53,163 nt of DNA from Acidilobaceae archaeon. GTDB taxonomy: Archaea; Thermoproteota; Thermoprotei_A; Sulfolobales; Acidilobaceae. Made by a program: the position numbers and the translations under genes. The stretch lies in NCBI GenBank assembly GCA_026413755.1, contig JAOAKH010000010.1, positions 1 through 53,163 on the forward strand, written 5' to 3'. The notes under the pieces are model-generated. The model searched no databases. It was not told the DNA's origin and saw nothing but the letters and a program-made list of their open reading frames with translations. This document shows positions 39,761-48,151 of the stretch, one piece after another. Numbering within the stretch: position 1 is the first letter of the stretch; each line of letters starts with the position of its first letter.

Positions 39761-40979
39761 ACATGTTCACCCCGAAGCCCTCCTCTAGCTCTCTATAGGT
39801 TAGCCGGCCTCTTATAACGGTTGCAAGGCACCGAGCTCTCCTCGTCCCAAAGTATGGAGTTATCTTTGCCTTTGAGAAGAGGCTGCCGGGAGACGCCTCG
39901 GGCTCAAGCGAGAAGACGCTTAGGGTGAAGCCCCGGCTTATCCCAAGGATTTTTTGAACATTAACCGAGGTGAGTTTCACAAACTCATCCAAAAGCCCCG
40001 CCGCGTTAAAGCTTAGCAGCAAGGCTCCCGGCCAGCTCTCGAGGCTGGAGAAGCCGGGAGAGCACTGGTCAGGCGGCGCCCAGGCCTTCTCTGCCGCTGC
40101 GTGAGGCGCGTGATCGCTGGCTATTGCGTCCACGTAGCCCTCCATGAGGAGCTTCCAAAGGCCCCACCTCTCCTCCGGCCTCCTCAGCGGCGGGTTGACT
40201 TTGGACTCGCAGAGGGGGTTCCAGAGGTGCCTGAAAGAGATCATATCGAACAGGAGGTGATGGGGGGTAACGTCCGTGGAGAAGCCCAGCTGCTTCGAGA
40301 GGATCAGGGTCTTCGGGCAGGAGACGTGGGTTATGTGAACCCTAGGCTTGGCACCGCACCTCTTCAGCAGCCTCCTCACCTCCTCTATCCCCAACATCTC
40401 CGCCGCGCAGCTCCTGTGGAGATCCCTTTCGTACCCATAGTCGGGAGCCCTGATCATTTCTGGGTGTTCTGAGTGAACTATTACGAGAAGTCCCCTCATC
40501 TCAGCGCTCCTCAGGACGCTACATATGAGCCCCTCGTCCTTCTCTAGGTCTTCAGGGTAGAACTTGAAGCCCGCTATAGGCGCCGAGGCCATCTCCTCCA
40601 CGTAGTCTGCGGATTCTGGCACTCCCGCATAGAGCCCATAGTCTACGCGGGACCTGGAGAGGGCCCTCAGCTTCTCCCTCAGCGCCCGCGGGTTCCTCAC
40701 GAAAGGCCTCGTGTTCGGCATGTCTACCACCGCAGTAACGCAGCCGGCGAGCGCTGCAAGGGTGCCGGAGGACTCGTCCTCCTTGTACGAGAGCTCGAGA
40801 CCTCTGAGGTGAACGTGCATGTCTATTATGCCAGGGAGAGCTATAGAGCGCGCTCCCCTAAGGTCCAGGCAGCCCTCTGCGCTAGTGAGACCTCCGGCTA
40901 GATCGATGCAGGCGTTGCTCCTCCAACCAGAGGGGCTCCATAGCAGGTCGACGCAGAGGCCTCTATAGGAGCCTTGCAA
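39708..40979 (-). CDS. pyrC: Dihydroorotase
   Basis: About 423 residues from TTG 40979, which follows GGTGAGG by 6 nt; ATG 41006 would overlap pyrI by 44 bp. Metal motifs: DMHVHLRGLE (HxH), VDMPNTRPF, GFKFYPED (position of the carboxylated Lys in the family), VIVHSEHPE, VHITHVSCP and AIASDHAPHA. It closes carbamoyl aspartate to dihydroorotate. Order pyrI-pyrC-pyrD forms a tight operon with overlaps. Confidence 0.93.
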   Translation of the reverse strand: MQGSYRGLCVDLLWSPSGWRSNACIDLAGGLTSAEGCLDLRGARSIALPGIIDMHVHLRGLELSYKEDESSGTLAALAGCVTAVVDMPNTRPFVRNPRALREKLRALSRSRVDYGLYAGVPESADYVEEMASAPIAGFKFYPEDLEKDEGLICSVLRSAEMRGLLVIVHSEHPEMIRAPDYGYERDLHRSCAAEMLGIEEVRRLLKRCGAKPRVHITHVSCPKTLILSKQLGFSTDVTPHHLLFDMISFRHLWNPLCESKVNPPLRRPEERWGLWKLLMEGYVDAIASDHAPHAAAEKAWAPPDQCSPGFSSLESWPGALLLSFNAAGLLDEFVKLTSVNVQKILGISRGFTLSVFSLEPEASPGSLFSKAKITPYFGTRRARCLATVIRGRLTYRELEEGFGVNMFEDANKRGRTSPKDSPS

Positions 40980-41439
40980 TTTCTGCCTCACCGACGTATG
41001 TGCCACAATATGCGCATTTGTACAACAGAGGGACGGTGGAGACTAGGATCATCCTCGGGACCACGTGCTCCCCCTTCTTCCTCGTTATGCATGAGGAGTT
41101 GGGGCAGGGCAGGATCTTCTCCACGATCTCGGGAGGTCTTACCTTCTGCTTTAGCACGACGTTCCCCTCTTTTATAATGTTGAGAGTTGCATTAGGCGCC
41201 ACCAAGCTTACTAGGTTTATCTGCTCGCTGGTGAGGAACAGGCCCTCTACCTTAACTATGTCCTTCTTTCCCAGCTTCTTGCTCTCCACGTTACTCACTA
41301 TAGCCATCCTGTAGCCCGAGTTCTCTAGGCCTAGAAGCCTCGCGACCTGAAGGCCTCTGCCAGCACTAATGTGATCTATAACGGTGCCCTCCCGGATCTT
41401 CCTGACTAGCAGCCCCTCTTCCCCGCTCAAGGGGACCAC
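40963..41439 (-). CDS. pyrI: Aspartate carbamoyltransferase regulatory subunit
   Basis: 158 residues. IREGTVIDHISAGRGLQVARLL and the allosteric domain are followed by a zinc domain with CPNSSC and CAYCG. It binds CTP/ATP and couples pyrB trimers. Start GTG 41439 lies 30 bp from CTTTTTAGG (near 41469), so probably leaderless; that box lies over the stop of the upstream molybdoenzyme gene. Distant from pyrB, which is unusual. Confidence 0.95.
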   Translation of the reverse strand: MVPLSGEEGLLVRKIREGTVIDHISAGRGLQVARLLGLENSGYRMAIVSNVESKKLGKKDIVKVEGLFLTSEQINLVSLVAPNATLNIIKEGNVVLKQKVRPPEIVEKILPCPNSSCITRKKGEHVVPRMILVSTVPLLYKCAYCGTYVGEAEIARLL

Positions 41440-41461
41440 GGAAGAGGACGAGCCTCCGAGC

Positions 41462-42505
41462 CTAAAAAGAGGGAGGCTTCTTGGGAGGGGACTTGCCCAA
41501 TCTGCCCTCCGCTACGAGAGGGTTCCTCACTTTGAACCTCTCCTCGGCCTCCGCAAGTCCCCTCTCGTGATAGGCCAAAGCCTCCCAGTAGCCGTCCACG
41601 TAGTCTCTAACGAAAAGGAGCTCCTTGAGCCACTTAGCTGACTTCCAACCATAGAGCTGCGGCACTATGAGCCTTGCAGGGAAACCTCCCTCGGCGGAGA
41701 GGGGCTTCCCGTTCAGCCCTATGGCGACTATTGAGCCCTCCTTCAGGGCTTCTTCTATGGGGATCACGGTGGAGTAGCCCCTCACGCTTTTAGCTATCAC
41801 CCACTTGGCTTCTCCGCTCGCTCCCGCCTTCTCTGCGAGCTCTTTCATGCGTACGCCCAACCAAGAGTTCCCCTTCACGCTCCAGCCGGTAACGCAGTGG
41901 AAGTCCCTTTCTGAGAAGAGAGAGGAGCTCCTCTTTAGCTCCTCGAGGCTGAACGAGACCTCCCTTTCCACCAGCCCAGATATCTTTAAGGACCAGCTGC
42001 CGGCCTCCACTGTCTGAACGCCCTCTGCGGCATATATCACGAACCTCTTTGCAACCTTCTGCCCGGCAGGCCAGGGGGCGCGCTGAGGCCTAAGGTAGGT
42101 TATCCCCATGTTCTGCCCCACGCTCAGCCTCTCCCCTGAAAGCAGCTCCTCGAGGACCCTCCTCGGTAGCACGCTCGCCGCTGCAGAGAAGAGCACCCCG
42201 GAGACGTTAACCATGACGTCTCCTGCCTCTACGACGCGCAAGTGAGCAAGGGGGACGCCGTCCCGGCGCAGGTCGAAAGCGTAGAGGTTAAAGCGCTCGC
42301 CGCTGTACTCCCAGTGAACTAGCTCGGGCTCCCCCAGCTCGGTGCCCAAGAGATCTTCTAGCACCTCCTTTGCGCCCAACGCGGCCTTCGTCGCGTCCGT
42401 TGCGTACACTACCTCCGCGTCTCCCGTACACTCTATGACGAAGGGCATGCCGACCTCGTTCAGCAAGCTGTTGTAGTACATCGAGCAGCCCCTTATGGAG
42501 CCCAT
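41462..42505 (-). CDS. Molybdopterin oxidoreductase (sulfite oxidase-like) with extra N-terminal domain
   Basis: 347 residues. The C-terminal 190 residues are a YedY/sulfite oxidase-type molybdopterin domain: SLKISGLVEREVSFSLEELK, DFHCVTGWSVKGNSWLGV (Cys ligand of Mo), GYSTVIPIEEAL, IAIGLNGKPLSAEGGFPARL and YGWKSAKWLKEL. The first 130 residues (FVIECTGDAEVVYATDATKA) are not usual for the family and look faintly PAS-like. No Tat leader, so cytoplasmic. Substrate unknown. CATATTAAC at 42533-42542 is a probable TATA box. Confidence 0.82.
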   Translation of the reverse strand: MGSIRGCSMYYNSLLNEVGMPFVIECTGDAEVVYATDATKAALGAKEVLEDLLGTELGEPELVHWEYSGERFNLYAFDLRRDGVPLAHLRVVEAGDVMVNVSGVLFSAAASVLPRRVLEELLSGERLSVGQNMGITYLRPQRAPWPAGQKVAKRFVIYAAEGVQTVEAGSWSLKISGLVEREVSFSLEELKRSSSLFSERDFHCVTGWSVKGNSWLGVRMKELAEKAGASGEAKWVIAKSVRGYSTVIPIEEALKEGSIVAIGLNGKPLSAEGGFPARLIVPQLYGWKSAKWLKELLFVRDYVDGYWEALAYHERGLAEAEERFKVRNPLVAEGRLGKSPPKKPPSF

Positions 42506-42549
42506 TTCTGCCCCCCGCAGGACCTCTCGAGGTTAATATGTGAGGGTAA

Positions 42550-43317
42550 TTACGGAAAGAGCCCCTCCCTAACTTCCTTAACGAACCTTTCCACGGCCTC
42601 CTTGCCTATGCTCATGAAGTCGACATACTTTTTAGCAAAGGGTGGGGCTTTTTCAGAGAGCCCGAGCACGTCGTGGATCACCAACACCTGCCCGTCACAC
42701 TCCTTGCCGCTACCTATGCAGATTGTGGGAATAGAGAGCCTCCTCGTCACCGCGCCTGCCACTTCGGGTGCTGTGAACTCGATGACCACCGCAAAGGCGC
42801 CGGCCTCCTGGACGGCCTCTGCATCGAGGAGCAGCTGCTTCTTATCCTCCTCGCTCGAGCCCCTCATCTTGTAGCCCCCTAGCTTTAGGTACCTCTGCGG
42901 CGTAAGGCCTATGTGGGCCATAACTGGTATGCCGGCCCTCGTTATAGCCCTAATCCTGTCCGCGTACTCGCTGCCCCCCTCCAGCTTAACGGCCTCTGCG
43001 CCAGCCCTAACAAAGGCTATCGCCGACCTCACCGCCGTGCCGTCGCTAGGTTCGTAGCTACCGAAGGGCATGTCCCCTACGACGAGGGCCTTCGGCCTGG
43101 CCCTCGCTACAGCTTCGGTGTGCCTCAACATGTCCCTGAGGGTGACCCCATGAGTGGAGGGCATGCCAAAAACTACCATGGCGAGGCTATCTCCAACTAA
43201 TATAGCGTCCACGCCTGCAGAGTCTGCGATCTTCGCCGTCGGGTAGTCGTAAGCCGTGATCATGACTATTTTTCTTTCCCCCTTCATCTTGACTATATCG
43301 AGAGCCCTGATCTTCAT
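42550..43317 (-). CDS. panB: 3-methyl-2-oxobutanoate hydroxymethyltransferase
   Basis: 255 residues. MITAYDYPTAKIADSAGVD, ILVGDSLAMVVFGMPSTHGVT, GDMPFGSYEPSDGTAVR, VKLEGGSEYADRI, PVMAHIGLTPQ and VIEFTAPEVAGAVTRRL are diagnostic. It adds a hydroxymethyl group from methylene-tetrahydropterin to ketoisovalerate, the first pantothenate step. It begins 5 bp after panE and ends the ridA-ilvA-panE-panB operon. Confidence 0.96.
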   Translation of the reverse strand: MKIRALDIVKMKGERKIVMITAYDYPTAKIADSAGVDAILVGDSLAMVVFGMPSTHGVTLRDMLRHTEAVARARPKALVVGDMPFGSYEPSDGTAVRSAIAFVRAGAEAVKLEGGSEYADRIRAITRAGIPVMAHIGLTPQRYLKLGGYKMRGSSEEDKKQLLLDAEAVQEAGAFAVVIEFTAPEVAGAVTRRLSIPTICIGSGKECDGQVLVIHDVLGLSEKAPPFAKKYVDFMSIGKEAVERFVKEVREGLFP

Positions 43318-43322
43318 TCTAC

Positions 43323-44228
43323 TTATCGTCTTAGAAGGCCTCGCGAGCCTTTAAGAGTCTCCTTTGCCTTAACGAGGTAGTATAGGGCTGCGTTACAATC
43401 TGTCCTTAGCCCTAACCTTGAAGCTGTCCTCAGCACATACCCGCTGAGCTCCTCTACCTCAGTTCTCCTTCCCTGCTGTATGTCAGCTAGCATGGAAGAG
43501 GTATTGTTCCTCGTGGCCTCTGCGACGCGGAGCACATACGAAACGGGGTCCTCTGGGAGGAGAAGGCCCAGCGCAGAGGCTATCATCCCCACTTCTCTGG
43601 CTGCGCACTCCACGAGGGGGCGTAGGGAGGGCTCCAGGACCACGCCGTTCTCCGCCTCCAGAAGGGCTGTTATGGGGTTTATCGTGGCGTTAGCCGCCAA
43701 CTTCAGCCAAGCCCAAGCAATCACGTCGCTCACTTCTTCCACTACGGCCCCTCCCCTCCTTAAGGCCTCTGCAAGGGGCCTCGGGTCTGCCCCCAAGCTA
43801 CCGATTACTATGCGCCCGAGGCCTCTGACCTCTACGTGAGAATCCCCCCTCCTCACCGCCCCGTACTCTACTATGCCCCCCACCGCCCGAGCTCCCACGC
43901 TCAGCGCCTCCTCCATAGCCACGAGGCCGTTAGAGAAGGTAGCTATGAACTCAGAGCGCGGCAGGGCAGCGGCTATGGCTGCCTTAGCGTCATATGCCTT
44001 GGTAGCTATGAGGGAGTAGAGGCAGCCCTCCTCCGGCGGGCTTGTGCCGGCCTCCGGAAAGTAGTGGCCCTCTATGAGCCCTGAAACTCTCATGCCCTCC
44101 TCTACAAGCCTCTCAGCATGCTCCCTCCTCCTCACAACGGCATACGCCTTCTCCCCTGCCCTCCAGAGGAAGAGGCCGAGGAGGCCTCCCACGGCCCCTA
44201 AGCCGAATATGCAAAAGCGCCTCTTCAC
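43323..44228 (-). CDS. panE: 2-dehydropantoate 2-reductase
   Basis: 301 residues. FCIFGLGAVGGLLGLFLWRAG binds NAD(P)H; LIATKAYDAKAAIAAALP, FSNGLVAMEEAL, WAWLKLAANATINPITALL (catalytic Lys in this helix) and SSMLADIQQGRRTEVEELSG (substrate-binding Ser and Glu) follow. It reduces ketopantoate to pantoate, in archaea under feedback by CoA. ATGA overlap with ilvA. Confidence 0.95.
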   Translation of the reverse strand: MKRRFCIFGLGAVGGLLGLFLWRAGEKAYAVVRRREHAERLVEEGMRVSGLIEGHYFPEAGTSPPEEGCLYSLIATKAYDAKAAIAAALPRSEFIATFSNGLVAMEEALSVGARAVGGIVEYGAVRRGDSHVEVRGLGRIVIGSLGADPRPLAEALRRGGAVVEEVSDVIAWAWLKLAANATINPITALLEAENGVVLEPSLRPLVECAAREVGMIASALGLLLPEDPVSYVLRVAEATRNNTSSMLADIQQGRRTEVEELSGYVLRTASRLGLRTDCNAALYYLVKAKETLKGSRGLLRR

Positions 44229-45454
44229 GGACGGGAACCTCTCTCCAGCGAGAAGCTATAGCCTTCTCTCGCCAGTTGCTCCACTATTTCCTCTGCAACA
44301 GATAGCGAGGGGACCTCTAGCAGTAACACCACCTTTGCGTGCCAGGGAGGTATAGACACGTCTACCCTGTCGTGAAGTATGTCCAACACGTTTGCCCTCT
44401 TAGAGGCCACTATCTCCAGCACTCTCTTCAGCTGCCCCGGGTAGTCCGGCACATAGCCGGAAAGCCTCACTATTCTCCCCACCTTCGAGAGCCCCCTCAT
44501 TAAGATCTTGTGGAGGAGCGTGAGGTCTATGTTGCCCCCGCTCAGTATTATGACTACCCTCTTCCCCTCGGTCCTGAGCTTTCCGGCTAACAGAGCGGCC
44601 ACGCCGGCAGCGCCCGCCCCCTCTGTGAGCGCCTTCTTCCTCTCGAGGAGGAAATATATGGCTTGTGAGAGTTCTTCCTCGTCAACGGTTACTATCTCGT
44701 CCACGAGGTGTGAGGCTATGGTAAACGTTAGCTCTCCTGGCCTCTTTGTGATGAGGCCGTCTGCCACGGAAGGCTTCGGCTCAACGCTTACGGGCTTACC
44801 TGCTCTGAGAGAAAGGAGCATTTTAGGCGCGGCTTCTGGCTCCACACCTATGACCTTCACGTCAGGCCTAAGGCGCTTCATGACCCCTGCAACCCCTGCT
44901 ATGAGACCTCCTCCCCCCACCGGCACCACCACCATGTCCGCTTCGGCCTGCTCCAGCAGCTCCCAACATATGGTGCCTTGGCCTGCTATGACGCTCACAT
45001 CGTCAAAGGCAGGTATGAACTCGTATCCTCTCTCCCTCGCTATCTCAAGCGCTTTTTCTAGCGCCTCATCGTATACCCTGCCGTGAAGCACCACCTCTGC
45101 GCCGTAGCTCCTCGTGGCCTCTATCTTTGATATGCTCGCCGTCTCGGGCATAACTATCACGGACTTCATGCCGAACACGGATGAGGCATAGGCAACCCCC
45201 TGGGCGTGGTTGCCCGCAGACGCGGCGACCACGCCGCTGACCTTGCCCCTCAGCTGGCTCACCTTGTAGAGGGCTCCCCTGACCTTGAAGCTCCCCGTCT
45301 TTTGCAGGTTCTCGTACTTAAGGATTACCTTGCCCCCCGCGATCCGAGAAAGTGTGGAGCTCAAGCCGACGGGGGTCCTGTGAGCGTATCTGCCCACTAC
45401 CTCCCTTGCTCTCTCGCTCTCCTCTACCACTGTCTGCCAGAGCCGATCAAACAC
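44225..45454 (-). CDS. ilvA: Threonine ammonia-lyase (dehydratase) with ACT domain
   Basis: 409 residues. [19 protein letters not shown] holds the PLP lysine, [14 protein letters not shown] and [14 protein letters not shown] bind the phosphate. A C-terminal ACT-like domain ([21 protein letters not shown]) suggests allosteric control. It turns threonine to 2-oxobutanoate for isoleucine. It lies between ridA and panE; ridA removes the reactive enamine intermediate of this reaction. Confidence 0.93.
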   Translation of the reverse strand: MFDRLWQTVVEESERAREVVGRYAHRTPVGLSSTLSRIAGGKVILKYENLQKTGSFKVRGALYKVSQLRGKVSGVVAASAGNHAQGVAYASSVFGMKSVIVMPETASISKIEATRSYGAEVVLHGRVYDEALEKALEIARERGYEFIPAFDDVSVIAGQGTICWELLEQAEADMVVVPVGGGGLIAGVAGVMKRLRPDVKVIGVEPEAAPKMLLSLRAGKPVSVEPKPSVADGLITKRPGELTFTIASHLVDEIVTVDEEELSQAIYFLLERKKALTEGAGAAGVAALLAGKLRTEGKRVVIILSGGNIDLTLLHKILMRGLSKVGRIVRLSGYVPDYPGQLKRVLEIVASKRANVLDILHDRVDVSIPPWHAKVVLLLEVPSLSVAEEIVEQLAREGYSFSLERGSRP

Positions 45455-45854
45455 CTCGCGTCTCCTCGCAGAGATACGCTATCGCCTCTACCTCCAGCTC
45501 GGCGCCCCTCGGCAGATTAGAGACCTCCACGACGGCCCTGGCAGGGAGGCTCCCTGAGAAGTACTCAGAGTAGACCTCGTTGAACTCAGAGAAGAGCCTT
45601 ATGTCCTTTACGTATACTGTGACCTTTACGACCTTCTCTAGTGAGCCCCCAGCCGCCTCCACGATAGCCTTCAGGTTCTCAAGGGTCCTCCTCGCCTTGT
45701 CCCTGAAGCTACCTTCGACCATGGTTCCCGTTTGCGGATCCAACGGTATTTGTCCAGACACGAAAAGGAAGCACCCCGCTAGGACGCCCTGACTGTAAGG
45801 GCCTATGGGCTTGGGAGCACGCGGAGTGTATATGTACTTCACAACCTTCACCAC
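45447..45854 (-). CDS. ridA: RidA-family enamine/imine deaminase
   Basis: 135 residues. [66 protein letters not shown] (catalytic Arg) and ELEVEAIA (Glu) give the RidA trimer motifs. It hydrolyses 2-aminoacrylate or aminocrotonate released by threonine dehydratase. Start GTG 45854 overlaps nothing; its end overlaps ilvA by 8 bp. First gene of the operon. Confidence 0.95.
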   Translation of the reverse strand: MVKVVKYIYTPRAPKPIGPYSQGVLAGCFLFVSGQIPLDPQTGTMVEGSFRDKARRTLENLKAIVEAAGGSLEKVVKVTVYVKDIRLFSEFNEVYSEYFSGSLPARAVVEVSNLPRGAELEVEAIAYLCEETRGV

Positions 45855-45873
45855 ACTTTAGGAGCTCTGAAGG

Positions 45874-45895
45874 ATTATTACCTCTTAGTTATAAG
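45874..45895. promoter_or_regulatory. Divergent promoter region for ridA and aKMT
   Basis: GTTATAAG (45888-45895) is 23 bp from the aKMT ATG at 45914. TAATAAT on the minus strand (45880-45874) is 23 bp from the ridA GTG at 45854. Both transcripts may be leaderless or nearly so. Confidence 0.5.
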
Positions 45896-45913
45896 GGCGC
45901 AGGGGAGCCCTAT

Positions 45914-46450
45914 ATGGGGAGCCTAGAGAATGCAGAGTCCTGGTTGGGGTGGCTGGCCTTGACGGGGGCAGGAGGCCCTATGGTGCCCTTCGTACCCACG
46001 AGGAAGGAGGCTATGGACCTTCTCTTCAAAGTCCTGGACCTGAGGGAGGACGACGTCTTCTACGATCTGGGCTGCGGAGACGGCAGGGTCGTGATAGAGG
46101 TCCTGAAGAGGTTCCCTGTGAAGAGGGGGGTCTGCGTTGAGGTGAGAAGGGACCTCATAGAGGAGGCCCTCAGGAAGGCAAGGGCAGAGGGCGTGGAGGG
46201 GAGGTTCGTGGCAGTACACGGCGACTTCTTCGAGGTGCCGCTAAAGGACGCTACGGTGGTATACATGTATCTCCTAGGCAGCGTCAACGACGCCCTCAAG
46301 CCGAAGCTCATGAAGGAGCTGGCACCAGGGACTAGGGTGATCTCGTTGGACTTCCAGGTCCCTGGCTGGAAGCCCGTGAAGGTCGTAGGTAACAGGAGCG
46401 GCTGGCAGAGCACAGTTTACTACTACGTTATAGGAGAGAGCGACAGATGA
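45914..46450 (+). CDS. aKMT-type protein lysine methyltransferase
   Basis: 178 residues. PFVPTRKEAMDLLFKVLDL, FYDLGCGDGRVVIEVLKRFP (SAM motif I), HGDFFEVPLKDATVVYMYLL, VNDALKPKLMKELAPGTRVIS and FQVPGWKPVKVV match the archaeal lysine methyltransferase that modifies Cren7 and many other crenarchaeal proteins at surface lysines. About 20 extra residues precede the core (MGSLENAESWLGWLALTG), hydrophobic at the end. ATGA-type overlap with the next gene suggests an operon with the aldolase. Confidence 0.85.
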   Translation: MGSLENAESWLGWLALTGAGGPMVPFVPTRKEAMDLLFKVLDLREDDVFYDLGCGDGRVVIEVLKRFPVKRGVCVEVRRDLIEEALRKARAEGVEGRFVAVHGDFFEVPLKDATVVYMYLLGSVNDALKPKLMKELAPGTRVISLDFQVPGWKPVKVVGNRSGWQSTVYYYVIGESDR

Positions 46451-47058
46451 GAGATGTGAGGGAAGCCCTCGCAGACGTCATGAAGCTTCTCTACATGCGA
46501 GGGCTAGTGCAAGTAAAGGGTGGGAACGCCAGCGCACGGGTGGGAGAGCTCCTCTACATAACCCCTTCCCAGCTCCCGAAGCATCTGTTGAGGCCTGAGG
46601 ACATAGCCGTCATGGACCTGGCTGGCAGGGTAATAGAGGGCAGGCCTAGCTCCGAGTACAAGCTGCACCTGGAGGTATACAGAAGGGTGCCTAAAGCCAA
46701 GGCCGTTGTGCACGCTCATCCGCCCGTCCTCCTAGCCCTTGTTGAGAGGGGGGCGAGCGTTGGGGTAGAGCTCCTCATGGAGGCAAAGGCCAAGTTGAAG
46801 TGCGTGGCGGTAGTGCCCTCATATCCTCCTGGAAGCCTGGAGCTGGCGCTAGCCGCTGCAGAGGCCCTCTCCTCTTCCGGCTGTAATGCGGTAGCCCTCG
46901 CGAGACACGGGGCGGTTGCCATAGGGGAGGACCCATATGATGCTCTTGACGCTATGGAGGCTCTGGAGGACGCGGCGAAAATAACTCTGATGGCGGGCCC
47001 GCCGGGATTTGAACCCGGGACCTTCGGCTCCGCAGGCCGACGCTCTGATCCTGGCTGA
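46447..47058 (+). CDS. Class II aldolase/adducin-family protein, 3' end over a tRNA gene
   Basis: The first 180 residues are a class II aldolase fold: GLVQVKGGNASARVGELLYITPSQLPK, SSEYKLHLEVYRRVPKAKAVVHAHPP (zinc His pair) and VALARHGAVAIGEDPYDALDAME. Such enzymes cleave fuculose- or ribulose-type phosphates. The last 25 residues (GPPGFEPGTFGS region) are the antisense translation of the tRNA-Arg gene, and the stop lies within the tRNA. So the gene either really ends there or has lost its original stop. Confidence 0.8.
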   Translation: MRDVREALADVMKLLYMRGLVQVKGGNASARVGELLYITPSQLPKHLLRPEDIAVMDLAGRVIEGRPSSEYKLHLEVYRRVPKAKAVVHAHPPVLLALVERGASVGVELLMEAKAKLKCVAVVPSYPPGSLELALAAAEALSSSGCNAVALARHGAVAIGEDPYDALDAMEALEDAAKITLMAGPPGFEPGTFGSAGRRSDPG

Positions 47059-47069
47059 GCTACGGGCCC
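46991..47069 (-). tRNA. tRNA-Arg (anticodon GCG), CCA encoded
   Basis: Minus-strand cloverleaf: acceptor GGGCCCG (47069-47063) pairs with CGGGCCC (47001-46995), D-arm GCTC/GAGC, anticodon stem TCGGC/GCCGA with loop CTGCGGA (anticodon GCG, reads CGC), T-arm CCGGG-TTCAAAT-CCCGG, discriminator G and encoded CCA (46993-46991). No intron. A TATA-like ATCTATAAGG sits about 30 bp upstream. Confidence 0.95.
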
Positions 47070-47093
47070 GTCGAAATATACGGACTAAGTCGA

Positions 47094-47124
47094 CCTTATA
47101 GATTTAGGTGGTAGATTTAGGTGG
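47094..47124. promoter_or_regulatory. Shared TATA region with 13-bp tandem duplication at the thrC start
   Basis: CTTATAGA (47095-47102) is about 25 bp before GTG 47121 and, on the minus strand, about 30 bp before tRNA-Arg. TAGATTTAGGTGG occurs twice in direct tandem (47099-47111 and 47112-47124), the second copy containing the GTG start codon. Confidence 0.65.
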
Positions 47125-48122
47125 GAGCGGGCTTGGGCTGGCGCCTCCTCTGCCCCTCCTGTGGCTTTGCGGGGGAAGAGGAGTCCTACTACCCCTTCTG
47201 TCCCCGCTGCGGAGGTCCTCTCGAGGTCGAGGGCCAGTTGCCTCCCGCGCGCAGGGAGCTCGGCGAGGGGAGAACCCCACTCGTGGCCTCCGGAGGAGTA
47301 GCCTTCAAGCTGGAGTACCTTAACCCTTCCGGCAGCTTCAAGGACAGGGGAGTCTCATATAGCCTTCAGATCGCCAGGTCCTTAGGGTACAAATGCGTTG
47401 TCACAGACTCCAGCGGTAACGCCGCCCTCTCTACGGCTATTTACGCTAACAGGCTGGGGCTGGAGCCCATAGTAGTGGTGCCGAAGGGCGCCCACAGGGC
47501 TAAGCTCTCGCTAATAGGCGCTGCGGGCGCTCGCATAGTCTTCTCAGAGAGCAGAGAGGAGGCGCGGAAGAAGGCCTCCCTTTTGTCTCAGAAGTGCTTC
47601 TACCTGTCCCACCCCACGAGTCCCCTCTTCCTCGAAGGCATGAAGAGCCTAGGAGCGGAGCTGGCAGAATACTCAAAGAAGATCACCCTCATAGCGCCCG
47701 TCTCCAGCGGTAGCCTGCTTCTCGGAGCCTTCAGGGGCTTCTCACAGAGCGGGGGGAGTATGAGGCTGGTGGCGGTCCAGGCGGCGGAGAGGGCGTCGCT
47801 TGCCGGGCGCGTGAGCAGGGCTATCTCCATAGGGGGCGAGAGCTCCAGGCTGGCGGACGCACTAGTAATAGAGAGTCCCCCTAGGCTGGGGGAGATAGCT
47901 AGGGTCGTGGAGAGCAGCGGAGGGATATTGGTGAGGGTGGGCGATGAGGCCATAAAGGAGGCCCTTGGGGAGCTGATCCTCATGGGCTTCCTCGTGGAGC
48001 CCTCCTCTGCAGTAGCCTGGGCCGCGTACAAGGCCCTGAGGGAGGAGCTAAGAGGGGAGGACGTGGTGGTGGTCCTCACGGGCAGTGGGCTGAAGTACGG
48101 CGAAGAGCTAAGAATAAAATAG
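47121..48122 (+). CDS. thrC: Threonine synthase-like PLP enzyme
   Basis: 333 residues, leaderless GTG start 47121. A zinc ribbon (LCPSCGF ... FCPRCGG) leads, then FKLEYLNPSGSFKDRGVSYSL with the PLP Lys, VTDSSGNAALSTAIYANRLG, VVVPKGAHRAKLSLIGA and IAPVSSGSLLLGAFRG. This converts phosphohomoserine to threonine, feeding the ilvA reaction at 44225-45454. It lacks the N-terminal domain of bacterial ThrC, as usual in archaea. Cysteate synthase or another fold-II lyase is the alternative. Confidence 0.8.
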   Translation: MGAGLGWRLLCPSCGFAGEEESYYPFCPRCGGPLEVEGQLPPARRELGEGRTPLVASGGVAFKLEYLNPSGSFKDRGVSYSLQIARSLGYKCVVTDSSGNAALSTAIYANRLGLEPIVVVPKGAHRAKLSLIGAAGARIVFSESREEARKKASLLSQKCFYLSHPTSPLFLEGMKSLGAELAEYSKKITLIAPVSSGSLLLGAFRGFSQSGGSMRLVAVQAAERASLAGRVSRAISIGGESSRLADALVIESPPRLGEIARVVESSGGILVRVGDEAIKEALGELILMGFLVEPSSAVAWAAYKALREELRGEDVVVVLTGSGLKYGEELRIK

Positions 48123-48151
48123 CTCTCACCTTCTCCGCCGAGGGATAAAGG

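Noticed and set aside
47108-47323. 71-residue frame starting at GTG 47108
   Set aside because: It arises from the first copy of the 13-bp duplication and is out of frame with the threonine synthase.
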